Notes: generated by a model from the sequence alone, not told the origin. A DNA stretch of 64,000 bases from JADJNW01 sp964526645 (GCA_964526645.1 CAZGJN010000006.1:62001-126000); one strand, 5' to 3'. Positions 8,540 through 17,136 are shown, counted from the stretch's first letter. Numbers and translations: made by a program.

Positions 8540-9100
8540 ATGTCACGAGTAGGAAAAGCGCCGATTAACGTCCCTCAGGGGGTAGAAATCAATACCACAA
8601 AAGGAAATTTAGTAACTGTAAAGGGTCCAAAAGGGTCTTTGTCGCAGCAGATTGATCCTGCTATTCAATTGGAATTGAAAGAAGGCGAACTGACGCTGAC
8701 GCGCCCAACGGAACAAATCCGGCATCGTGCTATGCACGGTTTGTACAGAGCGCTCATCAATAATATGGTGCAGGGCGTTACGCAGGGTTTTGTAAAAGAG
8801 CTGGAATTGGTGGGGGTAGGCTATCGCGCCACCAATACAGGGCAGTTGTTGGAATTGACCTTGGGTTATTCTCACCCGATCATGTTCTATATTCCAGAAG
8901 AAGTGAAAGTGGAAACGAGGCAAGAAAAGGGAAAGAACCCTGTCATTCGCCTGGAAAGCATTGATAAGCAACTTCTTGGTCAAATAGCAGCGAAGTTGCG
9001 CTCTTTGAGAAAACCAGAACCCTACAAAGGTAAAGGGGTGCGCTATTCCGACGAAATTATCAGGCGTAAGGCTGGTAAAACTGCCGGTGGTAAGAAATAA
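8540..9100 (+). CDS. rplF: 50S ribosomal protein L6 (uL6)
   Basis: A 186-residue uL6, near the sarcin-ricin loop and factor-binding site. It has the typical two-domain repeat, from MSRVGKAPINVPQGV to PEPYKGKGVRYSDEIIRRKAGKT, the C-terminal signature. It lies 18 nt after rpsH. The 113-nt spacer to rplR is longer than its neighbours; no obvious regulatory element was found there. Confidence 0.98.
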   Translation: MSRVGKAPINVPQGVEINTTKGNLVTVKGPKGSLSQQIDPAIQLELKEGELTLTRPTEQIRHRAMHGLYRALINNMVQGVTQGFVKELELVGVGYRATNTGQLLELTLGYSHPIMFYIPEEVKVETRQEKGKNPVIRLESIDKQLLGQIAAKLRSLRKPEPYKGKGVRYSDEIIRRKAGKTAGGKK

Positions 9101-9213
9101 TAAATTACTGCTTATTTTGAGGGAGGAGCTAAAGCAAAATCAATATTTCGGAGCGTCTTGGGTTTGGAGTTCTTATAGAGATTATCCATACACTAAGGCA
9201 AAAAATCGAAAAT

Positions 9214-9567
9214 ATGAAATTCAATAAAGAAGGTAGAAGAAGAAAGATTCGCTACCGTATCAGAAAAAAAATACAAGGCAGCCCAACCAAGCCGCGGCTG
9301 AGTGTATTCAGAAGTAACCGTTCTATTTATTGCCAAGTCATAGATGATACAATGGGGCACACGCTCGCTGCTGCTTCTTCGAGAGAAGAGAGCATTGTAA
9401 AGAATGTCAACAAAACAGAGCAAGCGAAGATGGTCGGAAAGTTGTTGGCGGAGAGACTGCTGGCTAAAAATATCAAAGCAGTAGTTTTTGATAGAAGCGG
9501 CTACTTGTACCATGGCAGAGTAAAAGCATTGGCGGAAGGCGCTCGTGAGGGGGGGCTTTATTTATAA
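9214..9567 (+). CDS. rplR: 50S ribosomal protein L18 (uL18)
   Basis: A 117-residue uL18, which binds 5S rRNA together with L5. The basic N-terminus (EGRRRKIRYRIRKKIQGSPTKPRLSVFRSN) and C-terminal VVFDRSGYLYHGRVKALAEGAREGGL are diagnostic. It lies 23 nt before rpsE. Length is standard. Confidence 0.97.
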   Translation: MKFNKEGRRRKIRYRIRKKIQGSPTKPRLSVFRSNRSIYCQVIDDTMGHTLAAASSREESIVKNVNKTEQAKMVGKLLAERLLAKNIKAVVFDRSGYLYHGRVKALAEGAREGGLYL

Positions 9568-9590
9568 AAAAATTCTAACCTTTAGCTATA

Positions 9591-10115
9591 ATGGCAAAAA
9601 GAGAACAAAGCAATACAAGGGTAAAACCCGCAGAAACAGAGCTGAAAGAAAAACTGGTAGCCCTCAATCGAGTGGCTAAGGTGACAAAAGGTGGTAGAAC
9701 CTTCAGTTTTGCTGCAATCGTAGTGGTTGGAGATGGAAATGGTACCGTTGGACAGGGGCTGGGTAAAGCTCGCGACGTATCAGAGTCTATCGCCAAAGCG
9801 GTAGATGATGCCAAGAAAAATCTGATGAAAGTACCAATTTACAAAGGTACTATTCCTCATGAGCAGAAAGGCAAATTTGGCGCAGGCAAGGTCTTGATCA
9901 AGCCAGCTGCCGACGGTACGGGGGTGATTGCAGGGGGCGCTATGCGTGCTGTGCTGGAGATCGCGGGTATCCACAACGTATTGGCAAAATCACAGGGATC
10001 ATCTAATCCACACAATGTAGTGAAAGCAACTCTGGATGCACTTTCCAAGCTCAGAAGCCCGATGTTGGTTGCAAAACAACGGAATATCTCCTTGGAAAAA
10101 ATCTTCGAAGGCTAA
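9591..10115 (+). CDS. rpsE: 30S ribosomal protein S5 (uS5)
   Basis: A 174-residue uS5, important for decoding fidelity. The double-stranded RNA-binding-like N-domain is at residues ~25-90 (VAKVTKGGRTFSFAAIVVVGD; GQGLGKARDVSESIAKA). The C-domain (GTGVIAGGAMRAVLEIAGI) follows. Length is normal. rpmD starts 37 nt downstream. Confidence 0.97.
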   Translation: MAKREQSNTRVKPAETELKEKLVALNRVAKVTKGGRTFSFAAIVVVGDGNGTVGQGLGKARDVSESIAKAVDDAKKNLMKVPIYKGTIPHEQKGKFGAGKVLIKPAADGTGVIAGGAMRAVLEIAGIHNVLAKSQGSSNPHNVVKATLDALSKLRSPMLVAKQRNISLEKIFEG

Positions 10116-10152
10116 TCAATTTTAATTCAGGACTTTTCTAAATCGAAAAGAA

Positions 10153-10332
10153 ATGGCTAAGATAAAGATAACCCAGGTAAAAAGTACAATTGATCGCACG
10201 CGGCGCCAAAAGGAAACGGTAAAAGCATTGGGATTGACAAAAGTACACCAAACGGTTGTTCATGAAGCGACACCTCAAATACTCGGAATGGTGAGAAAAG
10301 TGAATCATTTGGTAAAAGTTGAGGAAGCGTAA
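10153..10332 (+). CDS. rpmD: 50S ribosomal protein L30 (uL30)
   Basis: A 59-residue frame between rpsE and rplO, the position always held by rpmD. The translation begins MAKIKITQVKSTIDRTRRQ and contains TVKALGLTKVHQTVVHE, the uL30 signature. It starts at the ATG at 10153 and ends with TAA at 10330-10332. It is short, so it is easily missed by length-filtered gene calls. Confidence 0.95.
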   Translation: MAKIKITQVKSTIDRTRRQKETVKALGLTKVHQTVVHEATPQILGMVRKVNHLVKVEEA

Positions 10333-10420
10333 CGCATAGATTGTTGACCAAAAATCTCTTTTTGTTCAGTGATCCTTTTCCTTGTTTTTTCTTTTGAAAA
10401 AAGATAAATTGCATAAAGAA

Positions 10421-10879
10421 ATGGAATTGCATAATTTAAAGCCAGCACCGGGTTCTACGAAGCAAAGAAAGCGTATTGCAAGAGGGGAGGGTTCTGGGCA
10501 TGGTGGCACAGCAACCAAAGGACACAAGGGTGACAAAGCGCGTGCAGGGCACAAGCGCAAGCGCAATTTTGAGGGCGGTCAAATGCCATTGCAAATGCGT
10601 TTGCCCAAAGTGGGGTTCAAAAATCCCGGCAGAGTGGCGTACGTTGCTATTAATCTGAGTAGGCTACAATCCATTGCAGAAAAGTATCAACTCACTACGA
10701 TTGATCTAACCGCAATGGTTGAAAAAAATGTGGTTAAAAAAACGGATTTTGTGAAGATTTTAGGGAATGGAGAGTTAAAAACCAAGCTGAATGTCACTGC
10801 TCACGGTTGTTCTGAAAAGGCTAAGCAGGCGATTGAAAATCTTGGCGGAAGCATTAATATCGTTAAAGCAAAGAAATGA
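10421..10879 (+). CDS. rplO: 50S ribosomal protein L15 (uL15)
   Basis: A 152-residue uL15, a late 50S assembly protein. The ATG at 10421 (MELHNLKPAPGSTKQRKRIA) matches the family start; the frame opens 13 codons earlier, but that extension has no family counterpart. RGEGSGHGGTATKGHKGDKAR and FEGGQMPLQMRLPKVGF are diagnostic. Its stop overlaps the secY start (ATGA, 10876-10879). Confidence 0.96.
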   Translation: MELHNLKPAPGSTKQRKRIARGEGSGHGGTATKGHKGDKARAGHKRKRNFEGGQMPLQMRLPKVGFKNPGRVAYVAINLSRLQSIAEKYQLTTIDLTAMVEKNVVKKTDFVKILGNGELKTKLNVTAHGCSEKAKQAIENLGGSINIVKAKK

Positions 10880-12246
10880 AAAGACTGATCACTACGCTCA
10901 AAAATATCTGGAAGATCAAGGAGTTGCGCAACCGCATTCTATTTACCATAGGAATGCTCGCTGTATTTCGGTTCGGCTCTTATATCGTCCTTCCGGGCGT
11001 TATTCCCTCTGTTCTGGCGAATGCAACCCAGAATAGCGGTACGCCCAATGACCTTTTGGGGCTGATCAACGTGTTTACGGGGGGCGCATTCAATAATGCG
11101 GCTATTTTTGCTTTGGGTATTATGCCTTACATTACGGCATCTATTATTATCCAGTTACTGGGTTTTGCAGTGCCTTATTTTCAGCGCCTTCAGCAAAAGG
11201 AAGGCGAATCAGGGCGTAATAAATTAAACCAAATTACGCGGCTTTTGACGGTTGCAATTACACTGGTGCAAAGCGGGGGCTACCTGACTTACATCAATAG
11301 CTTGCAAGCCGTTGATCCTTCTATTCCGGGTGGAATTTTCTGGATTTCTAATATCATCATCCTTACGGCTGGTACGGTCTTTGCCATGTGGATGGGCGAG
11401 CGAATTACACACAGAGGTATCGGAAATGGCGTCTCTTTACTTATCATGGTGGGAATTATTGCGAGATTGCCGCAGGCGATTGTGTTTGAATTTCAGGCTC
11501 AATTGGATAAAAGTGGCTTGATTATTTTTGTACTTGAAATCCTGGCACTCTTCGTGGTGGTTATGGCTACCATCGTGATCGTACAAGGCGTTCGGAAAAT
11601 TCCTATCCAGTTTGCTAAACGAATGGTCGGTCGCGGTAATTCAGCGATGCCCGCTGCTGGAGCAAGGGATTACATTCCACTGAAAGTGAACTCTGCGGGA
11701 GTTATGCCTATTATCTTTGCGCAGGCATTGATGTTCTTGCCCGCTACTGCGGCGCAGTTTATTGCAGGCAATGAAATAGCTGCTAATCCAATTCTCAGAG
11801 CTTTGAACGACTTTACGTCTTTGTCGTACAATATTATTTACTTTTTGCTGATAGTTGTTTTCACTTATATCTATACGGCGTTGATGGTCAATCCGCAAAA
11901 TTACGCGGAGTATTTGAAGCGGCAAAATGCCTTTATTCCGGGTATCAAACCAGGTAAACCAACTGCAGATTTTATTGATGCTATTACTACACGGATCACG
12001 CTACCGGGTTCAATTTTCCTGGGCTTAATTGCTATTCTTCCGGCTATCGCTACGGCGTTTGGTATCAATACCAACTTTGCAGTGTTTTTTGGAGGCACTT
12101 CTTTACTCATTTTAGTCGGGGTTGTACTGGATACTTTACAGCAAATCGAAAGTCATTTATTGATGCGCCGATACGATGGCTTAGTGAAATCGGGTAGAAT
12201 ACAAGGCAGAACCAGCCGGATGCAAGGCATTGGTGCTAATATGTAA
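10876..12246 (+). CDS. secY: Preprotein translocase subunit SecY
   Basis: A 456-residue inner-membrane protein that forms the SecYEG protein-conducting channel. Ten hydrophobic helices can be traced. Signature stretches include FRFGSYIVLPGV near helix 1, FNNAAIFALGIMPYITASIIIQLL (plug and helix 2) and the C-terminal QIESHLLMRRYDGL. It overlaps rplO by four bases, so expression is coupled to the ribosomal operon, as in most bacteria. Length is normal. Confidence 0.98.
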   Translation: MKRLITTLKNIWKIKELRNRILFTIGMLAVFRFGSYIVLPGVIPSVLANATQNSGTPNDLLGLINVFTGGAFNNAAIFALGIMPYITASIIIQLLGFAVPYFQRLQQKEGESGRNKLNQITRLLTVAITLVQSGGYLTYINSLQAVDPSIPGGIFWISNIIILTAGTVFAMWMGERITHRGIGNGVSLLIMVGIIARLPQAIVFEFQAQLDKSGLIIFVLEILALFVVVMATIVIVQGVRKIPIQFAKRMVGRGNSAMPAAGARDYIPLKVNSAGVMPIIFAQALMFLPATAAQFIAGNEIAANPILRALNDFTSLSYNIIYFLLIVVFTYIYTALMVNPQNYAEYLKRQNAFIPGIKPGKPTADFIDAITTRITLPGSIFLGLIAILPAIATAFGINTNFAVFFGGTSLLILVGVVLDTLQQIESHLLMRRYDGLVKSGRIQGRTSRMQGIGANM

Positions 12247-12324
12247 GATAGATGATAGATAGGAGAACGACCAATCGAACAGATTGGTCATTTTCACAAT
12301 GAATTAAAATAGATTATATTCCTG

Positions 12325-13143
12325 ATGATTTTTTATAAAACAGATGAAGAAATTGAACTGATACGCCAAAGTTGTTTGCTCGTCTGCAAAACCCTGGCGC
12401 AAGTAGGTTCAATGCTTCAGCCAGGAATCAAAGGTGCTAAGCTGGATAAAGTGGCAGAAGAATTTATCAGGGATCATAAAGCTAAGCCTGCATTCAAAGG
12501 CTATCGCGGATTTCCAGCTACCTTGTGTTATTCTTTAAATGATATGGTGGTTCATGGAATTCCATCCGATCAGGAATTGAAAGATGGAGATATTGTTTCG
12601 GTGGATTGCGGAGTTGAGTGGAATGGGTATTTTGGAGATGCGGCTTATACCTTTGCAATCGGGGATGTAGCGGAAAGTACGATGCAGTTGCTTCGTGTGA
12701 CGCATGAAGCGCTTTATAAAGGAATTGAGCAGGCGGTTGCGGGTAGGCGGTTGGGAGACATTGGCTTTGCTATTCAAAATTATGTAGAGCGTTTGCACGG
12801 ATATGGTGTTGTGCGGGAGTTGGTAGGGCACGGAGTGGGGCGTGAATTGCACGAATCACCAGAAGTTCCAAACTATGGGCAAAGAGGTAGTGGTGTGAAG
12901 TTGAAAGAGGGATTGGTTATTGCCATCGAACCGATGGTGAATTTGGGTAAAAAAGAAGTGCGAACGGCCAGAGACGGGTGGACGGTTTTTGCAAAAGATG
13001 GAAAACCTTCTGCGCATTATGAGCATACGGTCGCTGTTGGCAAAACACACGCGGATATTCTCTCTGATCACTCTTTTATCGAAGAAGCGGTGCGGAATAA
13101 CACTAATCTCAAAGAAATCATGCTGAGAACAGCTGCGGCTTAA
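12325..13143 (+). CDS. map: Type I methionine aminopeptidase
   Basis: A 272-residue enzyme that removes the initiator Met from nascent proteins. All five metal ligands of the family are visible: D94 and D105 (VDCGVEWNGYFGDAA), H169 (LVGHGVGRELHE), E202 (AIEPMV) and E233 (HYEHTVAV). H77 (VVHGIP) is the conserved substrate-side His. No N-terminal zinc-finger extension is present. It sits between secY and infA, the usual Bacteroidota order. Confidence 0.97.
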   Translation: MIFYKTDEEIELIRQSCLLVCKTLAQVGSMLQPGIKGAKLDKVAEEFIRDHKAKPAFKGYRGFPATLCYSLNDMVVHGIPSDQELKDGDIVSVDCGVEWNGYFGDAAYTFAIGDVAESTMQLLRVTHEALYKGIEQAVAGRRLGDIGFAIQNYVERLHGYGVVRELVGHGVGRELHESPEVPNYGQRGSGVKLKEGLVIAIEPMVNLGKKEVRTARDGWTVFAKDGKPSAHYEHTVAVGKTHADILSDHSFIEEAVRNNTNLKEIMLRTAAA

Positions 13144-13193
13144 TGCGGCGTTAAATTTTTCGGTGCAGAGATACAAGAACCAAAATTTTTTTC

Positions 13194-13201
13194 TATCTTT
13201 G
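13194..13201 (+). promoter_or_regulatory. -7 promoter motif upstream of infA
   Basis: TATCTTTG matches the Bacteroidota -7 consensus TAnnTTTG and lies 18 nt upstream of the infA start, in the 76-nt map-infA spacer. No good TTTG -33 element was found at 19-21 nt. It may be an internal promoter of the ribosomal cluster with a very short leader. Confidence 0.45.
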
Positions 13202-13219
13202 CCCTCCGAATTTTAAAAT

Positions 13220-13438
13220 ATGGCAAAAAAGAACCTTATTAAGCAAGATGGTATAATTGAGGAAGCGCTGTCAAACGCTATGTTTAGAGTCAGGCTTGAA
13301 AATGACCACCAAATTATTGCAACAATATCCGGAAAAATGAGGATGAATTACATCCGAATCTTACCCGGAGATAAGGTTTCAGTGGAAATGAGTCCATACG
13401 ATTTGTCAAGAGGAAGAATTATTTACAGATATAAATAA
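13220..13438 (+). CDS. infA: Translation initiation factor IF-1
   Basis: A 72-residue S1/OB-fold protein that occupies the 30S A site during initiation. The family pattern AMFRVRLENDHQIIATISGKMRMNYIRILPGDKV and the end SRGRIIYRYK are clear. Length is exactly standard. It follows map and precedes rpmJ by 10 nt. Confidence 0.98.
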   Translation: MAKKNLIKQDGIIEEALSNAMFRVRLENDHQIIATISGKMRMNYIRILPGDKVSVEMSPYDLSRGRIIYRYK

Positions 13439-13448
13439 AGCAAAAGTC

Positions 13449-13565
13449 ATGAAAGTCAGAGCTTCGGTGAAGAAACGTTCTGCGGATTGCAAGATTGTGA
13501 GACGAAAAGGAAAGATTTATATCATCAATAAGAAAAACCCCAAGTACAAACAACGGCAGGGGTAG
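13449..13565 (+). CDS. rpmJ: 50S ribosomal protein L36 (bL36), zinc-free form
   Basis: A 38-residue frame with the family start MKVRASVKKRSADCKIVRRKG and end NPKYKQRQG. Only C14 remains of the four zinc ligands in the C+ form, so this is the zinc-free C- type. It starts at the ATG at 13449, ends at TAG at 13563-13565 and lies between infA and rpsM as expected. Too short for most length cut-offs. Confidence 0.95.
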   Translation: MKVRASVKKRSADCKIVRRKGKIYIINKKNPKYKQRQG

Positions 13566-13645
13566 TTATTTAAGAATTACGATCTATGGTTTATAGATGG
13601 GTACTTTCACATTTATAAATTGTAAATCGCAAATCAGAAATCAAA

Positions 13646-14023
13646 ATGGCTCGTATTGTAGGTATTGATTTGCCAAGAAATAAGCGTGGAGTAATTGGTT
13701 TGACTTACATCTATGGCATCGGTAAATCCTCTGCCAAGCAAATTCTTGACACTGTGGGTATTGACGAAAATGTCAAAGTGGCAGATTGGACGGATGAGCA
13801 TGTGCGGGAAATCACGCGTATCATTACCAATGATTACAAAGTGGAAGGGGAATTGCGCTCGGAGGTGCAATTGAATATCAAACGCTTGATGGACATTGCA
13901 TGCTACAGGGGCTTGCGCCATCGTAGGGGGCTTCCTTTGCGCGGGCAACGCACGCGTACCAATGCGCGTACCAGAAAAGGGAAACGTAAAACCGTTGCGA
14001 ATAAAAAGAAGGTTACTAAATAA
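13646..14023 (+). CDS. rpsM: 30S ribosomal protein S13 (uS13)
   Basis: A 125-residue uS13, a head protein forming intersubunit bridges. The signature RIVGIDLPRNKRGVIGLTYIYGIG and the basic tail (GLRHRRGLPLRGQRTRTNARTRKG) are diagnostic. It starts the alpha-operon portion (rpsM-K-D-rpoA-rplQ). Its 80-nt leader is A/T-rich without an obvious strong structure. Confidence 0.98.
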   Translation: MARIVGIDLPRNKRGVIGLTYIYGIGKSSAKQILDTVGIDENVKVADWTDEHVREITRIITNDYKVEGELRSEVQLNIKRLMDIACYRGLRHRRGLPLRGQRTRTNARTRKGKRKTVANKKKVTK

Positions 14024-14115
14024 TTTTTTTAGTGCCATAGTGCGTTGGTATCATCGTTTTCTAAACAAGAATTTGGCATGAACAAGGCATTATAGCACCA
14101 AAACACCGTCGTAAA

Positions 14116-14505
14116 ATGGCAAAAGCTGCAAAGAAAGTCAAAAAAAGGAAAGTAAAAGTAGAGCCAGAGGGCTTAGTTTATATTCAGGCGAGTTTCAACA
14201 ATATTATTATTTCCCTTTGCAACAAGCAAGGGCAAGTAATTTCATGGGCTTCCGCCGGAAAGGCAGGTTTCAGAGGTTCTAAAAAGAACACACCTTATGC
14301 TGCTCAGGTAGCTGCTACTGATGCTGCAAAAACTGCATACGATGCCGGGATGCGTGCGGCAGAAGTATTTGTGAAGGGGCCTGGCTCAGGACGAGAAGCT
14401 GCCATTCGTGCAATTGACAGTGCAGGTATCAAGATATTCAAAATCAAGGACGTTACGCCTATTCCGCACAATGGCTGTCGCCCACCTAAGCGGAGAAGAG
14501 TGTAA
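14116..14505 (+). CDS. rpsK: 30S ribosomal protein S11 (uS11)
   Basis: A 129-residue uS11 on the 30S platform near the mRNA exit. IQASFNNIIISLCNKQGQV, ASAGKAGFRGSKKNTPYAAQ and the C-terminal DVTPIPHNGCRPPKRRRV are diagnostic. The N-terminus is lysine-rich. Length is standard. Confidence 0.98.
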   Translation: MAKAAKKVKKRKVKVEPEGLVYIQASFNNIIISLCNKQGQVISWASAGKAGFRGSKKNTPYAAQVAATDAAKTAYDAGMRAAEVFVKGPGSGREAAIRAIDSAGIKIFKIKDVTPIPHNGCRPPKRRRV

Positions 14506-14537
14506 TTATCAGCGTTTAATAAAAGATATTTCCTAAC

Positions 14538-15152
14538 ATGGCAAGATATACGGGTTCATCTACGAAAAAGGCTAGAACATTCGGAGAACCAATCTTTGGT
14601 TTTGACAAAGCCTTTGAAAAAAGAAAATATCCTCCTGGACAACATGGCATGGCTCGCAAGCGCAAACAGCGCTCAGACTATGCACTACAGCTACAGGAGA
14701 AGCAAAAGGCAAAATATACCTATGGCTTGCTGGAGCGCCAGTTTAGAAACCTTTTCGAAAAAGCAAGCCGCAAGAAAGGCGTAACGGGTGAGGTATTATT
14801 GCAATACCTGGAAGCGCGCCTTGATAATGTTGTATATCGCCTTGGCTTAGCGCCTACGCGGATGGCTGCTCGCCAGTTAGTGACACACAAGCACATCGTA
14901 GTAAATGGTATTGTTACCAACATCCCTTCTTTCCACCTTCGCCCTGGTGATATAGTGGCGGTGAGAGGGCAATCCAAAGGAATGACGGTAATCAAAGATA
15001 GCGTGGGGGCAAAGAAAGATAGCCGGACTAAGTTTGGATGGTTAGAATTCAACCCAGATACAATGCAGGGCGTATTCCTGAGCTACCCTTCTCGGGAGCA
15101 AATACCCGAGAAAATTAACGAACAGCTCATTGTCGAATTGTACTCTAAATAA
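14538..15152 (+). CDS. rpsD: 30S ribosomal protein S4 (uS4)
   Basis: A 204-residue uS4, a primary 16S binder and, in E. coli, repressor of the alpha operon. The S4 RNA-binding domain at residues ~92-155 (LEARLDNVVYRLGLAPTRMAARQLVTHKHI) is clear. The zinc-ligand cysteines found in some S4 proteins are absent. A 12-bp hairpin follows before rpoA. Confidence 0.98.
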   Translation: MARYTGSSTKKARTFGEPIFGFDKAFEKRKYPPGQHGMARKRKQRSDYALQLQEKQKAKYTYGLLERQFRNLFEKASRKKGVTGEVLLQYLEARLDNVVYRLGLAPTRMAARQLVTHKHIVVNGIVTNIPSFHLRPGDIVAVRGQSKGMTVIKDSVGAKKDSRTKFGWLEFNPDTMQGVFLSYPSREQIPEKINEQLIVELYSK

Positions 15153-15157
15153 AATCG

Positions 15158-15190
15158 TTTTTGACAGCCTTTATCCGGGGCCGTCAAAAA
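15158..15190 (+). promoter_or_regulatory. Hairpin between rpsD and rpoA
   Basis: TTTTTGACAGCC (15158-15169) pairs with GGCCGTCAAAAA (15179-15190), 12 bp with one G-U pair and a 9-nt loop. The following TTATTATATA is only weakly T-rich. It could act as a partial terminator or attenuator that sets rpoA below the ribosomal proteins, or as an RNA-processing site. Confidence 0.5.
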
Positions 15191-15274
15191 TTATTATATA
15201 CGATAGCCGTTTACCTCGTTATTCAACCAAAAGGAAAGTGTGCTGGTTAATCCTTTCAAAGATCAAATCAAATT

Positions 15275-16273
15275 ATGAGTGTACTTAATTTTCAGAAGCC
15301 CGATAAAATTGTGATGCAAAAAGCCAACGATTTTGAAGGGCTTTTTGAGTTCAAACCCCTTGAACCGGGTTTCGGGCAAACCGTTGGAAATTCTCTTAGA
15401 AGAGTGTTATTGTCTTCATTGGAGGGTTTTGCCATTTCTGCAGTTCGTATTGCTGGTGTGGAACACGAATTTGCTACAATCAGAGGTGTAGTAGAAGACG
15501 TGGTAGAGATTATCTTGAATTTGAAACAAGTGAGACTTAAGCAAGTACTTGTTAATGAAGAAATTACAAACGAGAAGATATATTTGACGATTAGCGGCAA
15601 AGAAGAGTTTCGCGCTGGAGATATTGAAGAGCATACGAATGTATTCAGGATCATGAATCCCGAATTGCTGATCTGTACATTGGATCCAAAAGTTAATCTG
15701 GAAGTAGAATTGACGGTGACCAAAGGGCGGGGCTATGTTCCTGCAGACGATAACTTGCCGAAAGATGCGCCGATTGGGGTTATTCCGATAGATGCTATTT
15801 ATACGCCGATCAAAAATGTGGCTTACCGCATTGAAAACACGCGTGTTGGGCAGCGGACGGATTATGAAAAATTGACGATTGAGGTGAAAACAGATGGCAC
15901 CATTCACCCTGAAGATGCTATTAAAGACGCTTCGAGAATTATGATTCAGCACTTGATGCTCATCACAGATGAAAATATCACCTTTGATGATGCGTCCAGC
16001 CGCGAGGATAATATCGTGGATGAGCATATCCTTCACATGCGCAAGTTACTCAAGACTTCTCTGGAAGACCTCGACTTGTCGGTGCGGGCCTACAATTGCT
16101 TGAAAGCTGCAAAAATTAATACCCTTGCAGAATTAGTTAGATACGATACACATGAGTTGCTCAAATTCCGCAACTTTGGCAAAAAATCGCTGGTAGAAAT
16201 TGAGGAACTGTTGCAAGATAAAGGCTTGACCTTCGGCATGGATTTGTCGAAATACAAGTTGGAAGAGGACTAA
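15275..16273 (+). CDS. rpoA: DNA-directed RNA polymerase subunit alpha
   Basis: A 332-residue alpha subunit, the dimeric scaffold for beta and beta'. The N-terminal dimerisation domain has RRVLLSSLEGFAISAVRI and RGYVPADDNLP. The C-terminal helix-hairpin-helix domain, residues ~255-325 (LSVRAYNCLKAAKINTLAEL; KFRNFGKKSLVEIEELL), contacts UP elements and activators. Length and layout are standard. It lies between rpsD and rplQ. Confidence 0.98.
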   Translation: MSVLNFQKPDKIVMQKANDFEGLFEFKPLEPGFGQTVGNSLRRVLLSSLEGFAISAVRIAGVEHEFATIRGVVEDVVEIILNLKQVRLKQVLVNEEITNEKIYLTISGKEEFRAGDIEEHTNVFRIMNPELLICTLDPKVNLEVELTVTKGRGYVPADDNLPKDAPIGVIPIDAIYTPIKNVAYRIENTRVGQRTDYEKLTIEVKTDGTIHPEDAIKDASRIMIQHLMLITDENITFDDASSREDNIVDEHILHMRKLLKTSLEDLDLSVRAYNCLKAAKINTLAELVRYDTHELLKFRNFGKKSLVEIEELLQDKGLTFGMDLSKYKLEED

Positions 16274-16328
16274 AATTAGATTTACAAACAGCATCGAATT
16301 GGTAGCGGCTGTCTGTATGGTTTCACCC

Positions 16329-16395
16329 TTGCAATAACTGAATAACCGGAAGGTGTGCCAATCACCCACTGTGTTTCCGGCGAAACGTGTTGCAA
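16329..16395 (+). promoter_or_regulatory. Nested hairpin in the rplQ leader
   Basis: Three nested complementary pairs occupy the rpoA-rplQ spacer: TTGCAA (16329-16334) with TTGCAA (16390-16395), CCGGAA (16346-16351) with TTCCGG (16375-16380), and GGTG (16352-16355) with CACC (16363-16366). The fold ends 17 nt before the rplQ ATG, where it could influence initiation. No T-run follows. Its role is unknown. Confidence 0.45.
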
Positions 16396-16411
16396 AGTAT
16401 GTTCTTAAAAA

Positions 16412-17026
16412 ATGAGACACGGGAACAAAGACAATCACTTAGGTAGAAAAGTAGGGCATCGCAGGGCCTTGTTTAAGAACTTAGCGCATGCGCTGATTCG
16501 CCACAAGCGTATCACCACCACGCTGGCTAAAGCTAAAGCACTTCGGGTTTATATCGAACCGCTTGTAACAAAAGCAAAAAACAATACCACGCATTCTCGG
16601 CGGGTAGCTTTTAGCTATTTGCAGAACAAGGATGCAGTGAAAGAGCTTTTTGGTACAATTGCTGAAAAAGTGGGGGATCGCCCGGGTGGCTATGTGCGTA
16701 TCATTCGTACTGGTTTTCGCAAAGGGGATGGGGCTGAAATGGCGCTGATTGAGTTTGTAGATTTTAATGAGGTTTACGCAGGTGGTAAAAAAGCGGAGGA
16801 TAAACAAGGCGGTAGGAGAAGGCGTCGGCGCGGTGGTGGCGGCAGTACTCAAAATCAGGGTACAGCAGAGCGTACCACATCGGCATTGGATACAGTGGTG
16901 ATAGAAGATGAAGTGACAGAAATACCAGTAGCTGATACCACGGAAGATGTAGTGGCGGATGCACTTGAAGCAAGTACGGAGGAAACGGAAACTACTCCAG
17001 AAGCAGAGAACGAAACGAAAGAATGA
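16412..17026 (+). CDS. rplQ: 50S ribosomal protein L17 (bL17) with long acidic tail
   Basis: Residues 1 to ~120 are an orthodox bL17 (MRHGNKDNHLGRKVGHRRALFKNLAHALI...YVRIIRTGFRKGDGAEMALIE). An extension of ~80 residues follows: a basic GGRRRRRRGGGGS patch, then a strongly acidic Thr/Glu-rich tail (VADALEASTEETETTPEAE). Total length is 204 against the usual ~120-130. It is the last gene of the cluster and is followed by a strong terminator. Confidence 0.96.
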   Translation: MRHGNKDNHLGRKVGHRRALFKNLAHALIRHKRITTTLAKAKALRVYIEPLVTKAKNNTTHSRRVAFSYLQNKDAVKELFGTIAEKVGDRPGGYVRIIRTGFRKGDGAEMALIEFVDFNEVYAGGKKAEDKQGGRRRRRRGGGGSTQNQGTAERTTSALDTVVIEDEVTEIPVADTTEDVVADALEASTEETETTPEAENETKE

Positions 17027-17045
17027 TCAAATCAAAACGAGATAT

Positions 17046-17087
17046 AACGAAAGGCGGCATTCGTAAGGATGTCGCCTTTCGTTTTTT
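17046..17087 (+). terminator. Rho-independent terminator of the ribosomal cluster
   Basis: AACGAAAGGCGGCAT (17046-17060) pairs with ATGTCGCCTTTCGTT (17069-17083) over 15 bp with one G-U pair and an 8-nt loop, running into a T-tract. It lies 20 nt after the rplQ stop and closes the >17-kb operon. Confidence 0.92.
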
Positions 17088-17105
17088 GCAAATTTTAATT
17101 TTGCT

Positions 17106-17136
17106 TTTCAATATCGCTTGTGAGGTTGTATCTTTG
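17106..17136 (+). promoter_or_regulatory. Probable promoter of carA
   Basis: TATCTTTG (17129-17136) matches the Bacteroidota -7 box, with a TTTC -33-like element at 17106-17109 (19-nt spacer). It is the first promoter-like signal after the ribosomal terminator and lies 177 nt before carA. The -33 box is one base off the consensus. Confidence 0.5.

Noticed and set aside
15416..16036. 206-residue frame antisense to rpoA
   Set aside because: Entirely inside a certain gene and without family features.
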